From assembly GCA_016186625.1 (NCBI GenBank), contig JACPLG010000015.1, positions 1 through 19,763 of the forward strand: a stretch of 19,763 nt of DNA, in the 5' to 3' direction. A program made the position numbers and the translations under genes. The DNA comes from Candidatus Levyibacteriota bacterium (GTDB taxonomy: Bacteria > Patescibacteria > Microgenomatia > Levybacterales > UBA12049). The notes under the pieces are model-generated. The model was not told the origin of the DNA. It made no database searches and was given only the letters and a program-made list of their open reading frames with translations. The first letter of the stretch is position 1; every line of letters begins with the position of its first letter. Below are positions 6,755 to 14,295 of this stretch, one piece after another.

Positions 6755-6792
6755 GGTATGTAGTGGTACAAAGTAGGAAAAAGTAGGAAATC
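6743..6792 (+). promoter_or_regulatory. MraZ-type operator, five direct repeats with 10-bp spacing
   Basis: Units begin at 6743 (GTGGT), 6753 (ATGGT), 6763 (GTGGT), 6773 (GTAGG) and 6783 (GTAGG), each exactly 10 bases apart, with A-rich spacers (AAAGTAGG twice). Known MraZ operators are tandem repeats of a short G-rich box (TGGGN5 in E. coli, AAAGTG-like in mycoplasmas) with the same 10-bp period upstream of mraZ. Autoregulation of this operon is therefore likely. Confidence 0.8.
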
Positions 6793-6818
6793 TGAGCTTT
6801 GTAAAAGCATAAGGCAGT

Positions 6819-7253
6819 ATGTTAATAGGCAGACACGATAGTAAATTAGATGAGAAAAATAGGATTTCATTTCCTTATAAATTCAAAAAAGAACTCGGGA
6901 CAAATTTAGTTGTTACCCAAGGATTTGAAGGCTCTTTGATAGTGATTTCAAGGGATCAGATGAATCTTTTAACAAAAGGTTTAGAAGGTAAGCCAATGAC
7001 AAACAGGCAAGCTCGTGACGTAGAAGCTTTTCTTCTTGGCTCTGCTGAAGAGGTTACCCTTGATAATAAAGGAAGATTTATTTTGCCTGAACATTTAAAA
7101 AAATACGCAGGCATTACTTTGGAAGTAGCATGTCTTGGGATTATGAATTACGTTCGGATCTGGGACAAGAAACGTTGGGAAGACTATAACAGGCAACACC
7201 TAATTAAAAATATTTCGGAAATTACAGAAAAACTGTCAAATGAGGGAAAATGA
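6819..7253 (+). CDS. mraZ: Transcriptional regulator MraZ
   Basis: A 144-aa MraZ, the DNA-binding regulator that heads division and cell-wall (dcw) clusters and usually represses its own operon. It has two AbrB-like (SpoVT) swapped-hairpin domains, each with the family signature DxxxR: DEKNRISFP (about 11-19) and DNKGRFILP (about 83-91). Length is normal for the family. Five operator-like repeats with 10-bp spacing (6743-6792) lie just upstream, matching how MraZ rings bind DNA. The start ATG follows a weak AAGG Shine-Dalgarno. The stop overlaps the rsmH start (ATGA), so the two are coupled. Confidence 0.95.
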   Translation: MLIGRHDSKLDEKNRISFPYKFKKELGTNLVVTQGFEGSLIVISRDQMNLLTKGLEGKPMTNRQARDVEAFLLGSAEEVTLDNKGRFILPEHLKKYAGITLEVACLGIMNYVRIWDKKRWEDYNRQHLIKNISEITEKLSNEGK

Positions 7254-8140
7254 ACTATCACACCAGCGTACTTCTACAAGAAGTAATAAATGGCCTAAAT
7301 GTTCGTACAGGATACAAATATATTGATGCGACACTAGGTGGAGGAGGACACGCGAAAGCGATTATCGACCGGGGTGGCATTGTTTTAGGAATCGATGTAG
7401 ACCAGGATGCAATCGAGTTCGTAAAAAAGAATTATGAATCAAGAATTAAGAATCAAGAATTGAAAGTTACCAGAGGCAACTTTGCGGACATTGACAAAAT
7501 TGCTAGAGAAAATGGGTTTGAGAAGGTTTCGGGGATATTATTCGATTTAGGAGTTTCATCCCATCAACTTGACAGCGCCGAAAGAGGATTTTCCTACCTT
7601 AAGTCAGGGCCTTTGGACATGAGAATGGACCAAAGACTCGGAGTTAAGGCGAGTGATTTGCTTAACGCATTAGGAAAAAACGAACTTTACGAATTGTTTA
7701 AGACTTTGGGCGAAGAAGAAAAAGCTAAAACAATTGCGCAGGCTATAGTAGAAAAACGGAAAATAAGCCCGTTTGAGACAACAGAAGACTTAATAAGTGT
7801 TTTAACAAAAATTTACGGGTTTGCAAATATTACAGATTTTGCTAAAGCAACATCAGGAAAGAAAATTTTTCAGGCCCTGCGGATTGCAGTAAATAGCGAG
7901 ATTAACAATTTGAGGATAACGCTTCCAAAAGCTATTGGTCTTTTGGAAACAGATGGGAGATTGGCTGTTATAACTTTTCACTCTCTTGAGGACAGAGTAG
8001 TTAAGAAAACGTTTTTAGGGTTCGAAACAATGGGATTGGGAAAAGTGAAAACCCGGAAGCCAATTCTCCCATCTGAACAAGAAATAGAAGAGAATTCAAG
8101 GAGTAAAGGGGCGAAACTAAGAATATTTAAGAAAACGTAG
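7250..8140 (+). CDS. rsmH: 16S rRNA (cytosine-1402-N4)-methyltransferase RsmH
   Basis: A 296-aa SAM-dependent enzyme that methylates N4 of C1402 in the ribosomal P site; it is the usual partner of mraZ at the head of dcw clusters. Motifs: YIDATLGGGGHA (24-35, SAM-binding glycine loop), GIDVDQDA (acidic end of strand 2), FDLGVSSHQLD and ERGFSYLKSGPLDMRM (the RsmH signature), ALRIAVNSEIN and VITFHSLEDRVVKK. Length is close to the typical 300-310 aa. Its ATG overlaps the mraZ stop by four bases and is preceded by GAGGG. The next gene is separated by a 131-base gap that holds an inverted-repeat element. Confidence 0.96.
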   Translation: MNYHTSVLLQEVINGLNVRTGYKYIDATLGGGGHAKAIIDRGGIVLGIDVDQDAIEFVKKNYESRIKNQELKVTRGNFADIDKIARENGFEKVSGILFDLGVSSHQLDSAERGFSYLKSGPLDMRMDQRLGVKASDLLNALGKNELYELFKTLGEEEKAKTIAQAIVEKRKISPFETTEDLISVLTKIYGFANITDFAKATSGKKIFQALRIAVNSEINNLRITLPKAIGLLETDGRLAVITFHSLEDRVVKKTFLGFETMGLGKVKTRKPILPSEQEIEENSRSKGAKLRIFKKT

Positions 8141-8142
8141 CT

Positions 8143-8261
8143 GTTATCAGTTCTCAGTTGTCGGTTATCAGCAGTCAGTTTGCCGGTTATCAGTCTGTCA
8201 GTCTGATGAACGGAAAACCGACAAACCATAATCCGAAAACAGAAGACTGAGAACAGATAAC
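8143..8261. repeat. Nested inverted repeat inside the division operon
   Basis: The outer arms 8143-8158 (GTTATCAGTTCTCAGT) and 8246-8261 match at 15 of 16 positions as an inverted repeat. An inner pair, GTTGTCGGTT (8157-8166) with AACCGACAAAC (8216-8226), allows a nested stem. The left half repeats short CAGT/TTATCAG words. It fills almost the whole rsmH-ftsL gap, looks like a small non-autonomous mobile repeat, and is likely transcribed with the operon. Confidence 0.7.
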
Positions 8262-8271
8262 TGAATAAAAT

Positions 8272-8556
8272 ATGAAAAAACCGACTTTCTTATTATCAAT
8301 ACTTCTTTTTATTATTCTTGGATTATTTGTTACAAGAGTGGTAATTTCAAATACAATTTCTACCTCCGGTGTTGCATTGGGGCAGATGCAGGATGAGCTG
8401 CGAAAGTATAAAATAGAAAATGCATTGATCAGGGAGAAAATTTTTACGCTTTCTTCACTTTCCAATATTTCCTCAGAGGCAGCGCGGATCGGTTTTTCGG
8501 GGAGTAAATCTAATTTTGCCCTATCAAAAACCCATCCTATTGCGGCTGCAAGATGA
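8272..8556 (+). CDS. ftsL: FtsL-like bitopic division protein
   Basis: A 94-aa protein with a short basic N-terminus (KK), one membrane segment at about residues 6-27, and a helical outside part with heptad-like spacing (MQDELRKYKIENALIREKIFTL, about 44-65). This architecture and the position between rsmH and ftsI match FtsL, which with FtsB and FtsQ activates septal peptidoglycan synthesis by FtsW-FtsI. Sequence conservation of FtsL is too low to prove the match, so the assignment leans on topology and gene order; a DivIC-like protein is the main alternative. It overlaps ftsI by four bases (ATGA) and has no clear Shine-Dalgarno sequence, its start lying just after the inverted repeat. Confidence 0.7.
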   Translation: MKKPTFLLSILLFIILGLFVTRVVISNTISTSGVALGQMQDELRKYKIENALIREKIFTLSSLSNISSEAARIGFSGSKSNFALSKTHPIAAAR

Positions 8557-10235
8557 TTTTAAGATATCGGACAGTGCTTCTTATTTTTACCCTTGTGTTT
8601 GGAGTTATAATACTTCGTCTTTTTTACTGGCAGGTAGTAAAAGCCTCAGAATTATCAAAATTAGGACAGATTCAGTACGGACAATCAATTAAAATAGAGC
8701 CTATCAGGGGAGAAATAGAGACTTCCGATCATTTTCCAATTGCCGCTAATAAAATTTCATATATAGTCTTCGCAAATCCCAAAGAGATAAAAAATAAAGA
8801 AGAAACTATAAAAATCCTTTCGCAAAGACTAGATCTAAATCAAGCGTCTGTTTCGGCACAGCTGTCTTTGGATTTATTTTGGGTGCCGCTTGCCCGTGGA
8901 GTTGATTCAGGTCTTCGAAGCGAAATTGAGAAAGCTAATATTCCAGGAGTTGGATTTGAGCAGGAATTTGAGAGGCTTTATCCAGAGGCATCAATGGCTG
9001 CGAATCTTTTGGGATTTGTAGGAAGAGATGAGGGCGGAAGTTCCAAAGGATACTCTGGCTTGGAAGGTTACTGGGACCGGCTTCTTAGAGGCAAGGAGGG
9101 TTCAGCTGTGCAGATAAGAGACGCAATTGGTCGGCCGATCTTGGCAAGGGTAAATAGTGATGAACCATTCGGAACTGACGGAAGTAGTCTAATACTTCAC
9201 TTAGAGCGAGGACTCCAATTTCTTGCGGAAAAAAAACTTAAAGAAGGCGTTGAGAGGTATGGCGCCTCGGGAGGAATGGTAGGAATTATGGATCCTAAAA
9301 CCGGAGCAATTCTTGCTATGGCCAATTTTCCCTCATTTGATCCTCAAGAATATTCTAAGTATTCAGACGACTTATATAAAAATTCATTTATATCAAATCT
9401 CTATGAGCCCGGCTCAACGTTTAAGCCTTTGGTTGTGTCAGCGGCATTTAATGAGAAGCTATTAACGCCCACGAGCCGGTGTCCCATCTGCACAGGACCA
9501 ATTTCAGTGGGAGGATATGATCTTCATACCTGGAATGATGAGTATTATCCTAATTCCACCATGCTTGAGGTAATACAGCACTCAGACAATATAGGTATGG
9601 TTTATGTTGCCCGGAAATTGGGAGTTGAGCGGATGACCAAATACCTTGATAAGTTTGGCATAGGAGAGCTAACTGGAATAGATTTGGAAGGAGAATCAGT
9701 CCCCCATATCAAGCCTGAGAATTTATGGTATGAGGCAGATCTGGCAACAGCCGGTTTTGGACAGGGAATTTCAGTCACACCAATAGAACTTTTAACCGCA
9801 TTTTCTTCAATTGCCAATAAAGGAGTAATGATGGAGCCACATGTTGTAGCCGCAGTTAAAGATGAAAATGGTAAAATCACTAAAATTCCGCCAAAAGAAA
9901 TTGGAAGACCAATATCGGAGGCAACTGCAAAAGTTATGACAGAGGTTTTGGTAAATGCCGTAAGCAAAGGTGAGGCAAAGTGGGCAAAAATTCCGGGATA
10001 CAGGGTTGCTGGAAAGACTGGAACAGCCTCAATTCCAATTGAAGGTAAGTATGATCCTAATAAAACAATAGCCTCATTTATTGGTTTTGCACCGGTTGAT
10101 GAACCTAAATTTGCAATGCTAGTGATTTTAGATCGTCCAACTGCTAGAATATATGGCGCCGAAACTGCTGCTCCGGTTTTTTTCAGTATAGCGAGGGATT
10201 TGCTTACACATTTTGGAATACCTCCTGATGAATAA
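8553..10235 (+). CDS. ftsI: Class B penicillin-binding protein (FtsI/PBP2-type transpeptidase)
   Basis: A 560-aa membrane-anchored D,D-transpeptidase that cross-links peptidoglycan, probably at the septum. Layout: membrane anchor (about 7-28), PBP dimer domain with PIRGEIETSD (50-59; family R-G-x-I-x-D), ANLLGFVG (150-157) and GYSGLEGYWDRLLRG (166-180), then the transpeptidase domain with catalytic S288TFK291, SDN (344-346) and KTGT (488-491). All three active-site motifs are intact. No PASTA domain follows. Gene context between ftsL and the mur genes supports FtsI rather than the elongation enzyme, though the two cannot be told apart by motifs alone. Its SEDS partner (FtsW or RodA) is not encoded in this window. 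The start overlaps ftsL by four bases. Confidence 0.93.
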   Translation: MILRYRTVLLIFTLVFGVIILRLFYWQVVKASELSKLGQIQYGQSIKIEPIRGEIETSDHFPIAANKISYIVFANPKEIKNKEETIKILSQRLDLNQASVSAQLSLDLFWVPLARGVDSGLRSEIEKANIPGVGFEQEFERLYPEASMAANLLGFVGRDEGGSSKGYSGLEGYWDRLLRGKEGSAVQIRDAIGRPILARVNSDEPFGTDGSSLILHLERGLQFLAEKKLKEGVERYGASGGMVGIMDPKTGAILAMANFPSFDPQEYSKYSDDLYKNSFISNLYEPGSTFKPLVVSAAFNEKLLTPTSRCPICTGPISVGGYDLHTWNDEYYPNSTMLEVIQHSDNIGMVYVARKLGVERMTKYLDKFGIGELTGIDLEGESVPHIKPENLWYEADLATAGFGQGISVTPIELLTAFSSIANKGVMMEPHVVAAVKDENGKITKIPPKEIGRPISEATAKVMTEVLVNAVSKGEAKWAKIPGYRVAGKTGTASIPIEGKYDPNKTIASFIGFAPVDEPKFAMLVILDRPTARIYGAETAAPVFFSIARDLLTHFGIPPDE

Positions 10236-10272
10236 TCCGTTCGGCAGTCTCAAGATAGAGCTAGGGATAAAT

Positions 10273-11601
10273 ATGAAAAAAATATTGGGAAGACCAATTC
10301 TTTTTTACCTACGAATTCTGGCAAAGATTCAACTTAAGAAAATTAACCCTACTATTATTGGAATTGGAGGCGCAAGCGGAAAGACCTCCCTTTCTTATGT
10401 CCTTTATCAAATTATGTCTACAAAATACAAGGTGAAACAAAGTAAAGGGAAAAACAGCGAATCGGGAATACCTTTAAATATTCTTGGAATTGAGCCCCAA
10501 AATTATAATTTTTCTGATTGGTTAAGGGTAGTCATAAATGCTCCGATTAAACTTATTACCAATTGGGAAAAGTATGATTACTATATTGCTGAGATGGGAA
10601 TTGATAGTCCCTACCCTCCCAAAAATATGGAATATCTTTTAAAAATAGTTAAGCCAAAAATTGGTGTTCTAACGAATATATTTATAGAGCATAGTCTCTA
10701 TTTTGACTCCTTGGTAAAAGGCGAAAACCCAGATGAAAGAAAGGCCGAAATTTTAGAAGAAACTGCAAAACAGGAAAGTCTTCTTCTCACATCAATTGAT
10801 GAGAATGGAAGAAGCATAGTAAATTTAGACGATAGGTTCATTTCAAACTTACTTCCCCTAAGATCAAAAACAATTACAGTTTCTGAGAAAAATAAAAGTG
10901 CTGATTTTTATATTGTGAGCTCCAAGACTCTAGGAAACCATTTTTTAGTAAAGTTTATTTTTCTTAAAGATGAATATTTGGTGAAAGTTCCCCGTCCTCT
11001 TCCCGGATACTATTCGATAACAATTATCATGGCGCTTGCAATTGCTTTTTCTTGCGGATTAAGTATTAAGGAAAGTCTGGAAGCACTTTCTAACAATTTT
11101 TCTCTTCCGGCTGGAAGATTTGAAGTATTCAAAGGAATTAAAAATTCCACTATTCTTGATTCCTCTTATAATTCTTCTCTTGAGGCTGCCATTGGGGCTC
11201 TTCGTGCTCTTAAAGAGGCAGCAGGAGGAAGGAGAAAGGTTGCAATTTTAGGTGATATGCGGGAGTTAGGAAGTCTAAGCCAATTAGAGCACGAGGCTTT
11301 GGCAAGAGAGATTTTAAAAACTTGTGATTTTGCGATTTTGATTGGGCATGCGATACAAAGATTCGCCGCCCCTATTTTAGAAGAAGCAAAGTTTGATTTT
11401 TTAGCTTTTGAAACGTTTAGTAAAGCCAAAGAATCGATTCCAACCTCAATTAGACGGGCAGACGCGGTGTTAGTTAAAGGTTCACAAAATACTTTATATT
11501 TGGAGCGGGCGGTTGAAATGCTTCTGGCTGATAAAAACGACCGTGACAAGCTATGCAGGCGCGGTAGTTTCTGGGATAAAAAGAGAAAGGAAACGCCTTA
11601 A
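10273..11601 (+). CDS. murF: MurF-like Mur ligase (UDP-MurNAc-tripeptide--D-Ala-D-Ala ligase)
   Basis: About 442 aa. MurF adds D-Ala-D-Ala to the UDP-MurNAc tripeptide using ATP in the cytoplasm. The P-loop is GGASGKTS (32-39); other landmarks are AEMGID, LTNIFIEHS, LPAGRFEVF, ILDSSYNSS (family D-D-x-Y-N-A) and VAILGDMRELG, which is characteristic of MurF. The P-loop lies only about 32 residues from the N-terminus, so the usual first domain (about 80-100 aa) is absent and a hydrophobic, basic helix (RPILFYLRILAKIQ) stands in its place. I prefer ATG 10273 (AGGG six bases upstream, MKKILG start); ATG 10228, overlapping the ftsI stop by 8 bases, and TTG 10213 are possible earlier starts. The second Asp of the D-D-x-Y-N motif is Ser here. 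Confidence 0.82.
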   Translation: MKKILGRPILFYLRILAKIQLKKINPTIIGIGGASGKTSLSYVLYQIMSTKYKVKQSKGKNSESGIPLNILGIEPQNYNFSDWLRVVINAPIKLITNWEKYDYYIAEMGIDSPYPPKNMEYLLKIVKPKIGVLTNIFIEHSLYFDSLVKGENPDERKAEILEETAKQESLLLTSIDENGRSIVNLDDRFISNLLPLRSKTITVSEKNKSADFYIVSSKTLGNHFLVKFIFLKDEYLVKVPRPLPGYYSITIIMALAIAFSCGLSIKESLEALSNNFSLPAGRFEVFKGIKNSTILDSSYNSSLEAAIGALRALKEAAGGRRKVAILGDMRELGSLSQLEHEALAREILKTCDFAILIGHAIQRFAAPILEEAKFDFLAFETFSKAKESIPTSIRRADAVLVKGSQNTLYLERAVEMLLADKNDRDKLCRRGSFWDKKRKETP

Positions 11602-11606
11602 AGAGG

Positions 11607-11612
11607 TATAAT
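11607..11612 (+). promoter_or_regulatory. -10 box before murE
   Basis: A perfect TATAAT followed by 6 bases and the murE ATG (11619). No good -35 box is seen at 17-18 bases. The spacing equals that of the other leaderless-type promoters in the window, so an internal promoter inside the operon is plausible. Confidence 0.45.
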
Positions 11613-11618
11613 TACTAG

Positions 11619-12824
11619 ATGATCCAGAAAATAAAAAATATATTTCATTTACTGATTGCATTTTTAGCAAATGTAATATTTTTTTTCCCTGCAAGAAGAC
11701 TAATCGTGATTGGAGTCACTGGTACTGATGGGAAAACAACAACTGCGAGTCTTATTTACCATATTTTAAGAAACGCAGATAAGAAGGTGGGTATTGTTTC
11801 GACTTTGGGAGCACAGATTGATGGGGTAGTCTACGACAACGGATTCCATGTTACAACACCCTCGTCTTTTGGACTTCAGCGTCTTTTAAGACGTGCAGTT
11901 AAAAAAAAAGCAAAGTATTTTGTTTTGGAAGTAACATCTCACGCTATCGATCAAAACCGGATTTTTGGAATCCCATTTAAAATTGGAGTACTGACAAATG
12001 TAACTTATGAACATTTAGACTATCATAAAACATATGATTCTTATTTTAAAACAAAAACCTTACTTCTTAAGAAATCTAAAATTGCCATTGCTAATAAGGA
12101 TGACGGAACATACACTTTTTTGGTTGACGTTGAAAGACTTAAGAATCCAGCGGATTGGATAACATACGGCTTAACCGAGGGAGCCGATGTCAATCCCAAA
12201 ACTTTTCCATTTAAGACAAAACTTCTGGGGGAATTTAACAAATATAACATTTTGGCTGCAATCTCCGCATGCCAACAATTAAAAATACCAGATAAAGAAA
12301 TAAGGTCCGCTGTTGAAACTTATATAAATCCGGTAGGCAGAGCTGATATTGTCTATAATCAAGATTTTTCTGTGATGATTGATTTTGCTCATACCCCTAA
12401 TGCTTTTGACCAGATTCTAAGAGCCGTTCGACCGCTTTTTAGAGGGAGGCTAATTCACGTTTTTGGAAGTGCCGGAAAAAGAGATTACATAAAACGTCCC
12501 ATGATGGGAGAAATCTCATCGCAGTATTCAGATATAATGATTTTAACAGCTGAGGATCCGCGAGGAGAAAGTGTGGGTAAAATCAGCGATGAAATAGCAG
12601 GAGGAGTAAAAGAAAGAAAGAGCGAAATTATTAAGATCCCTGATAGACGTGAAGCAATCCAGGCTGCAGTTAATATGGCAGGAAAAGATGATTTGGTGAT
12701 TATCACAGGAAAATCGCACGAGAAATCTATGAATTACACTGGGCGGGAGGAGCCATGGGATGAGTACGAGACGGTTTTAAACGCAATTTCGTTAAGGAGA
12801 AGTAGTGAGCCTTCAAAGAAATAA
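11619..12824 (+). CDS. murE: MurE-like Mur ligase (UDP-MurNAc-L-Ala-D-Glu--diamino acid ligase)
   Basis: A 401-aa ATP-dependent ligase that adds the third stem residue. Motifs: TGTDGKTTT (34-42, P-loop), TTPSSFGLQ (79-87), EVTSHAIDQNR, LTNVTYEHLDYH, GEFNKYNILAA (204-214), MIDFAHTPNAF, GSAGKRDYIKRPMM (283-296) and GKSHEK. It is some 90 residues shorter than usual: domain 1 is missing and the protein begins with a hydrophobic stretch (NIFHLLIAFLANVIFFF, about 7-23). The motif that reads the third amino acid is EDPR (312-315), close to the DNPR of diaminopimelate enzymes, so meso-diaminopimelate is the likelier substrate, not proven. A TATAAT lies 6 bases before the ATG. The end overlaps murC by 20 bases. 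Confidence 0.88.
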   Translation: MIQKIKNIFHLLIAFLANVIFFFPARRLIVIGVTGTDGKTTTASLIYHILRNADKKVGIVSTLGAQIDGVVYDNGFHVTTPSSFGLQRLLRRAVKKKAKYFVLEVTSHAIDQNRIFGIPFKIGVLTNVTYEHLDYHKTYDSYFKTKTLLLKKSKIAIANKDDGTYTFLVDVERLKNPADWITYGLTEGADVNPKTFPFKTKLLGEFNKYNILAAISACQQLKIPDKEIRSAVETYINPVGRADIVYNQDFSVMIDFAHTPNAFDQILRAVRPLFRGRLIHVFGSAGKRDYIKRPMMGEISSQYSDIMILTAEDPRGESVGKISDEIAGGVKERKSEIIKIPDRREAIQAAVNMAGKDDLVIITGKSHEKSMNYTGREEPWDEYETVLNAISLRRSSEPSKK

Positions 12825-14253
12825 AAACCTGCCTGCCGGCAGGCAGGTAAAAAAAATCCATTTCGTGGGAATAAAAGGCGTCGGGATGAGCCCGTTGGCA
12901 GTCATTGCCAGGCAGGCAAAGTTTGGGGTAACCGGATCAGATGTTTCCGAGACATTTATAACCGATGGAGAACTTGGTAAAGCAGGCATAATCCCGTATG
13001 TTGGATTCGACCCAAAACATATAAAAGGAGCGGATTTGGTAATTTATACCTCAGCCCACGGTGGGCTGCATAATCCGCAAGTCAAAACCGCGGTTGGTTT
13101 AAACATACCCGTTCTGAATCAAGGAAGAGCCTTAGCACTTTTTCAAAAAGGTGAACTTTTTGGAAGAAAATTTAAGGGGATTTCTATTTCAGGCTCACAC
13201 GGTAAAACAACAACAACTGCACTTATTGCCACAGTTCTTGCTAAGAATAATTTAGACCCCTCTTACGCAATAGGAACTACTAATATTCCTTCTCTTGCCT
13301 CCTCTGGACATTTTGGCCGTGGCGAATATTTTGTTTGCGAAGCAGACGAATATTTTGCAGATGCGGAGTCGGATAAAATCCCAAAATTATTACTCCAGAC
13401 CCCTCAAATAGGTGTAATTACCAATGTTGATTTTGATCATCCTGACATTTACCATGGAATTGATGAAATAAGAGAGGTTTTTATTAAATTTTCAAAAAAC
13501 ATTATCCATGATGGAGTTTTAATAGCATGCGGAGATGGGGAAGAGAATAGGAAATTTATAAAACAAGTAAATGTTAGGAAAATAACTTATGGTTGTTCTC
13601 CAGATAATGATTACATACTTGAAAGAGTAAATTCAAACCCTGATAAAACTTTTTTTTGGATAAAATCCCGTGGTACTTCTTTGGGTCAATTCTCAATGCG
13701 GGTTTTTGGGCAGCAAAACGGACTAAACGGCCTTGCCGCTGTAATTGTGGGTTTGGAAGTAGGCTTAACAGTAGAGCAAATAAAGAAAGCTTTGTCTGGC
13801 TTTTCCGGGACAAAACGACGATCAGAATTTGTCGGCAATATGTTGGGCGGAGGGCTTCTTTACGATGATTATGCGCATCATCCGGAAGAAATTAAGGAAA
13901 CCCTTTTGGCTTTTAAAAAAAGTTTCCCAAAACACAAAATTATAGTTATATTTCAGCCTCACATGTACTCCCGGACAAAAAAGCTTTTCAAGGAATTTTC
14001 GACTGCCTTTTCAGATTGTAATGAAGTTATACTTGCAGAGATTTTCCCGTCATTTAGAGAAGAAGTTGATCCTGATTTCTCATCACGATTGCTCTGCGAA
14101 GAAATTAAAAAATACGGCAAAAAGTCCATCTATTTTCCCCATCTTTCTGATGTGGTAAAATACGTGTCTTCACAAAAATATGATAAAAACAGCCTGTTAA
14201 TTACTATGGGAGCGGGAGATATATATAAGATTGGTAAGGAGCTAATTGTTTAG
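12805..14253 (+). CDS. murC: UDP-N-acetylmuramate--L-alanine ligase MurC
   Basis: A 482-aa cytoplasmic ligase that joins the first stem amino acid, L-Ala, to UDP-MurNAc with ATP. Unlike the MurE and MurF here it has all three Mur domains: IHFVGIKGVGMSPLA (18-32, Rossmann loop), ISGSHGKTTTTAL (128-140, P-loop), EADEYFADAES, TNVDFDHPDIY, DDYAHHPEEIK (family D-D-Y-A-H-H-P), QPHMYSRTK and TMGAGDIYKIG near the C-terminus. The GTG start at 12805 has a strong AAGGAG five bases upstream and lies inside the end of murE, giving a 20-base overlap. Codons 9-15 (LPAGRQV) are made by a 22-bp perfect palindrome, inserted just before the conserved KKIHFVG strand; similar words recur at 12905-12919. The insert keeps the frame. 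Confidence 0.95.
   Translation: MSLQRNKNLPAGRQVKKIHFVGIKGVGMSPLAVIARQAKFGVTGSDVSETFITDGELGKAGIIPYVGFDPKHIKGADLVIYTSAHGGLHNPQVKTAVGLNIPVLNQGRALALFQKGELFGRKFKGISISGSHGKTTTTALIATVLAKNNLDPSYAIGTTNIPSLASSGHFGRGEYFVCEADEYFADAESDKIPKLLLQTPQIGVITNVDFDHPDIYHGIDEIREVFIKFSKNIIHDGVLIACGDGEENRKFIKQVNVRKITYGCSPDNDYILERVNSNPDKTFFWIKSRGTSLGQFSMRVFGQQNGLNGLAAVIVGLEVGLTVEQIKKALSGFSGTKRRSEFVGNMLGGGLLYDDYAHHPEEIKETLLAFKKSFPKHKIIVIFQPHMYSRTKKLFKEFSTAFSDCNEVILAEIFPSFREEVDPDFSSRLLCEEIKKYGKKSIYFPHLSDVVKYVSSQKYDKNSLLITMGAGDIYKIGKELIV
12827..12848. repeat. Perfect palindrome inside the murC coding region
   Basis: A 22-bp self-complementary sequence with half-site ACCTGCCTGCC, GC-rich in an AT-rich gene. It is read in frame as NLPAGRQV at the MurC N-terminus. 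A related, imperfect copy (TTGCCAGGCAGGCAA) lies at 12905-12919. Confidence 0.85.
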
Positions 14254-14295
14254 ATGAAAAAAATAAATTTCGGATTTGCGACCGAAAGGAGTTAA
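14254..14295 (+). CDS. Possible 13-codon ORF between murC and murA
   Basis: Directly after the murC stop (TAGATG) a 13-codon frame, MKKINFGFATERS, runs to a TAA that overlaps the murA start (TAATG). The murA Shine-Dalgarno (AAAGGAG, 14285-14291) lies inside its last codons. It could couple translation of murC to murA by ribosome re-initiation, or be a chance frame in a 41-base spacer. No function is assigned. Confidence 0.3.
   Translation: MKKINFGFATERS

Noticed and set aside
9602..9967. 121-aa open frame on the - strand inside ftsI
   Set aside because: Antisense to the transpeptidase domain, low-complexity protein, no start signal.
10213..10275. Earlier TTG (10213) and ATG (10228) starts for murF
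   Set aside because: They add a non-conserved tail overlapping ftsI; ATG 10273 has a better-placed AGGG and a family-like start. ATG 10228 remains possible.
11166..11549. 127-aa open frame on the - strand inside murF
   Set aside because: Antisense shadow of a conserved coding region; Ser/Ala/Leu-rich translation typical of a reversed frame.
13574..13868. Open frames on both strands inside murC
   Set aside because: Both lie within the conserved Mur ligase frame and show no independent signals.
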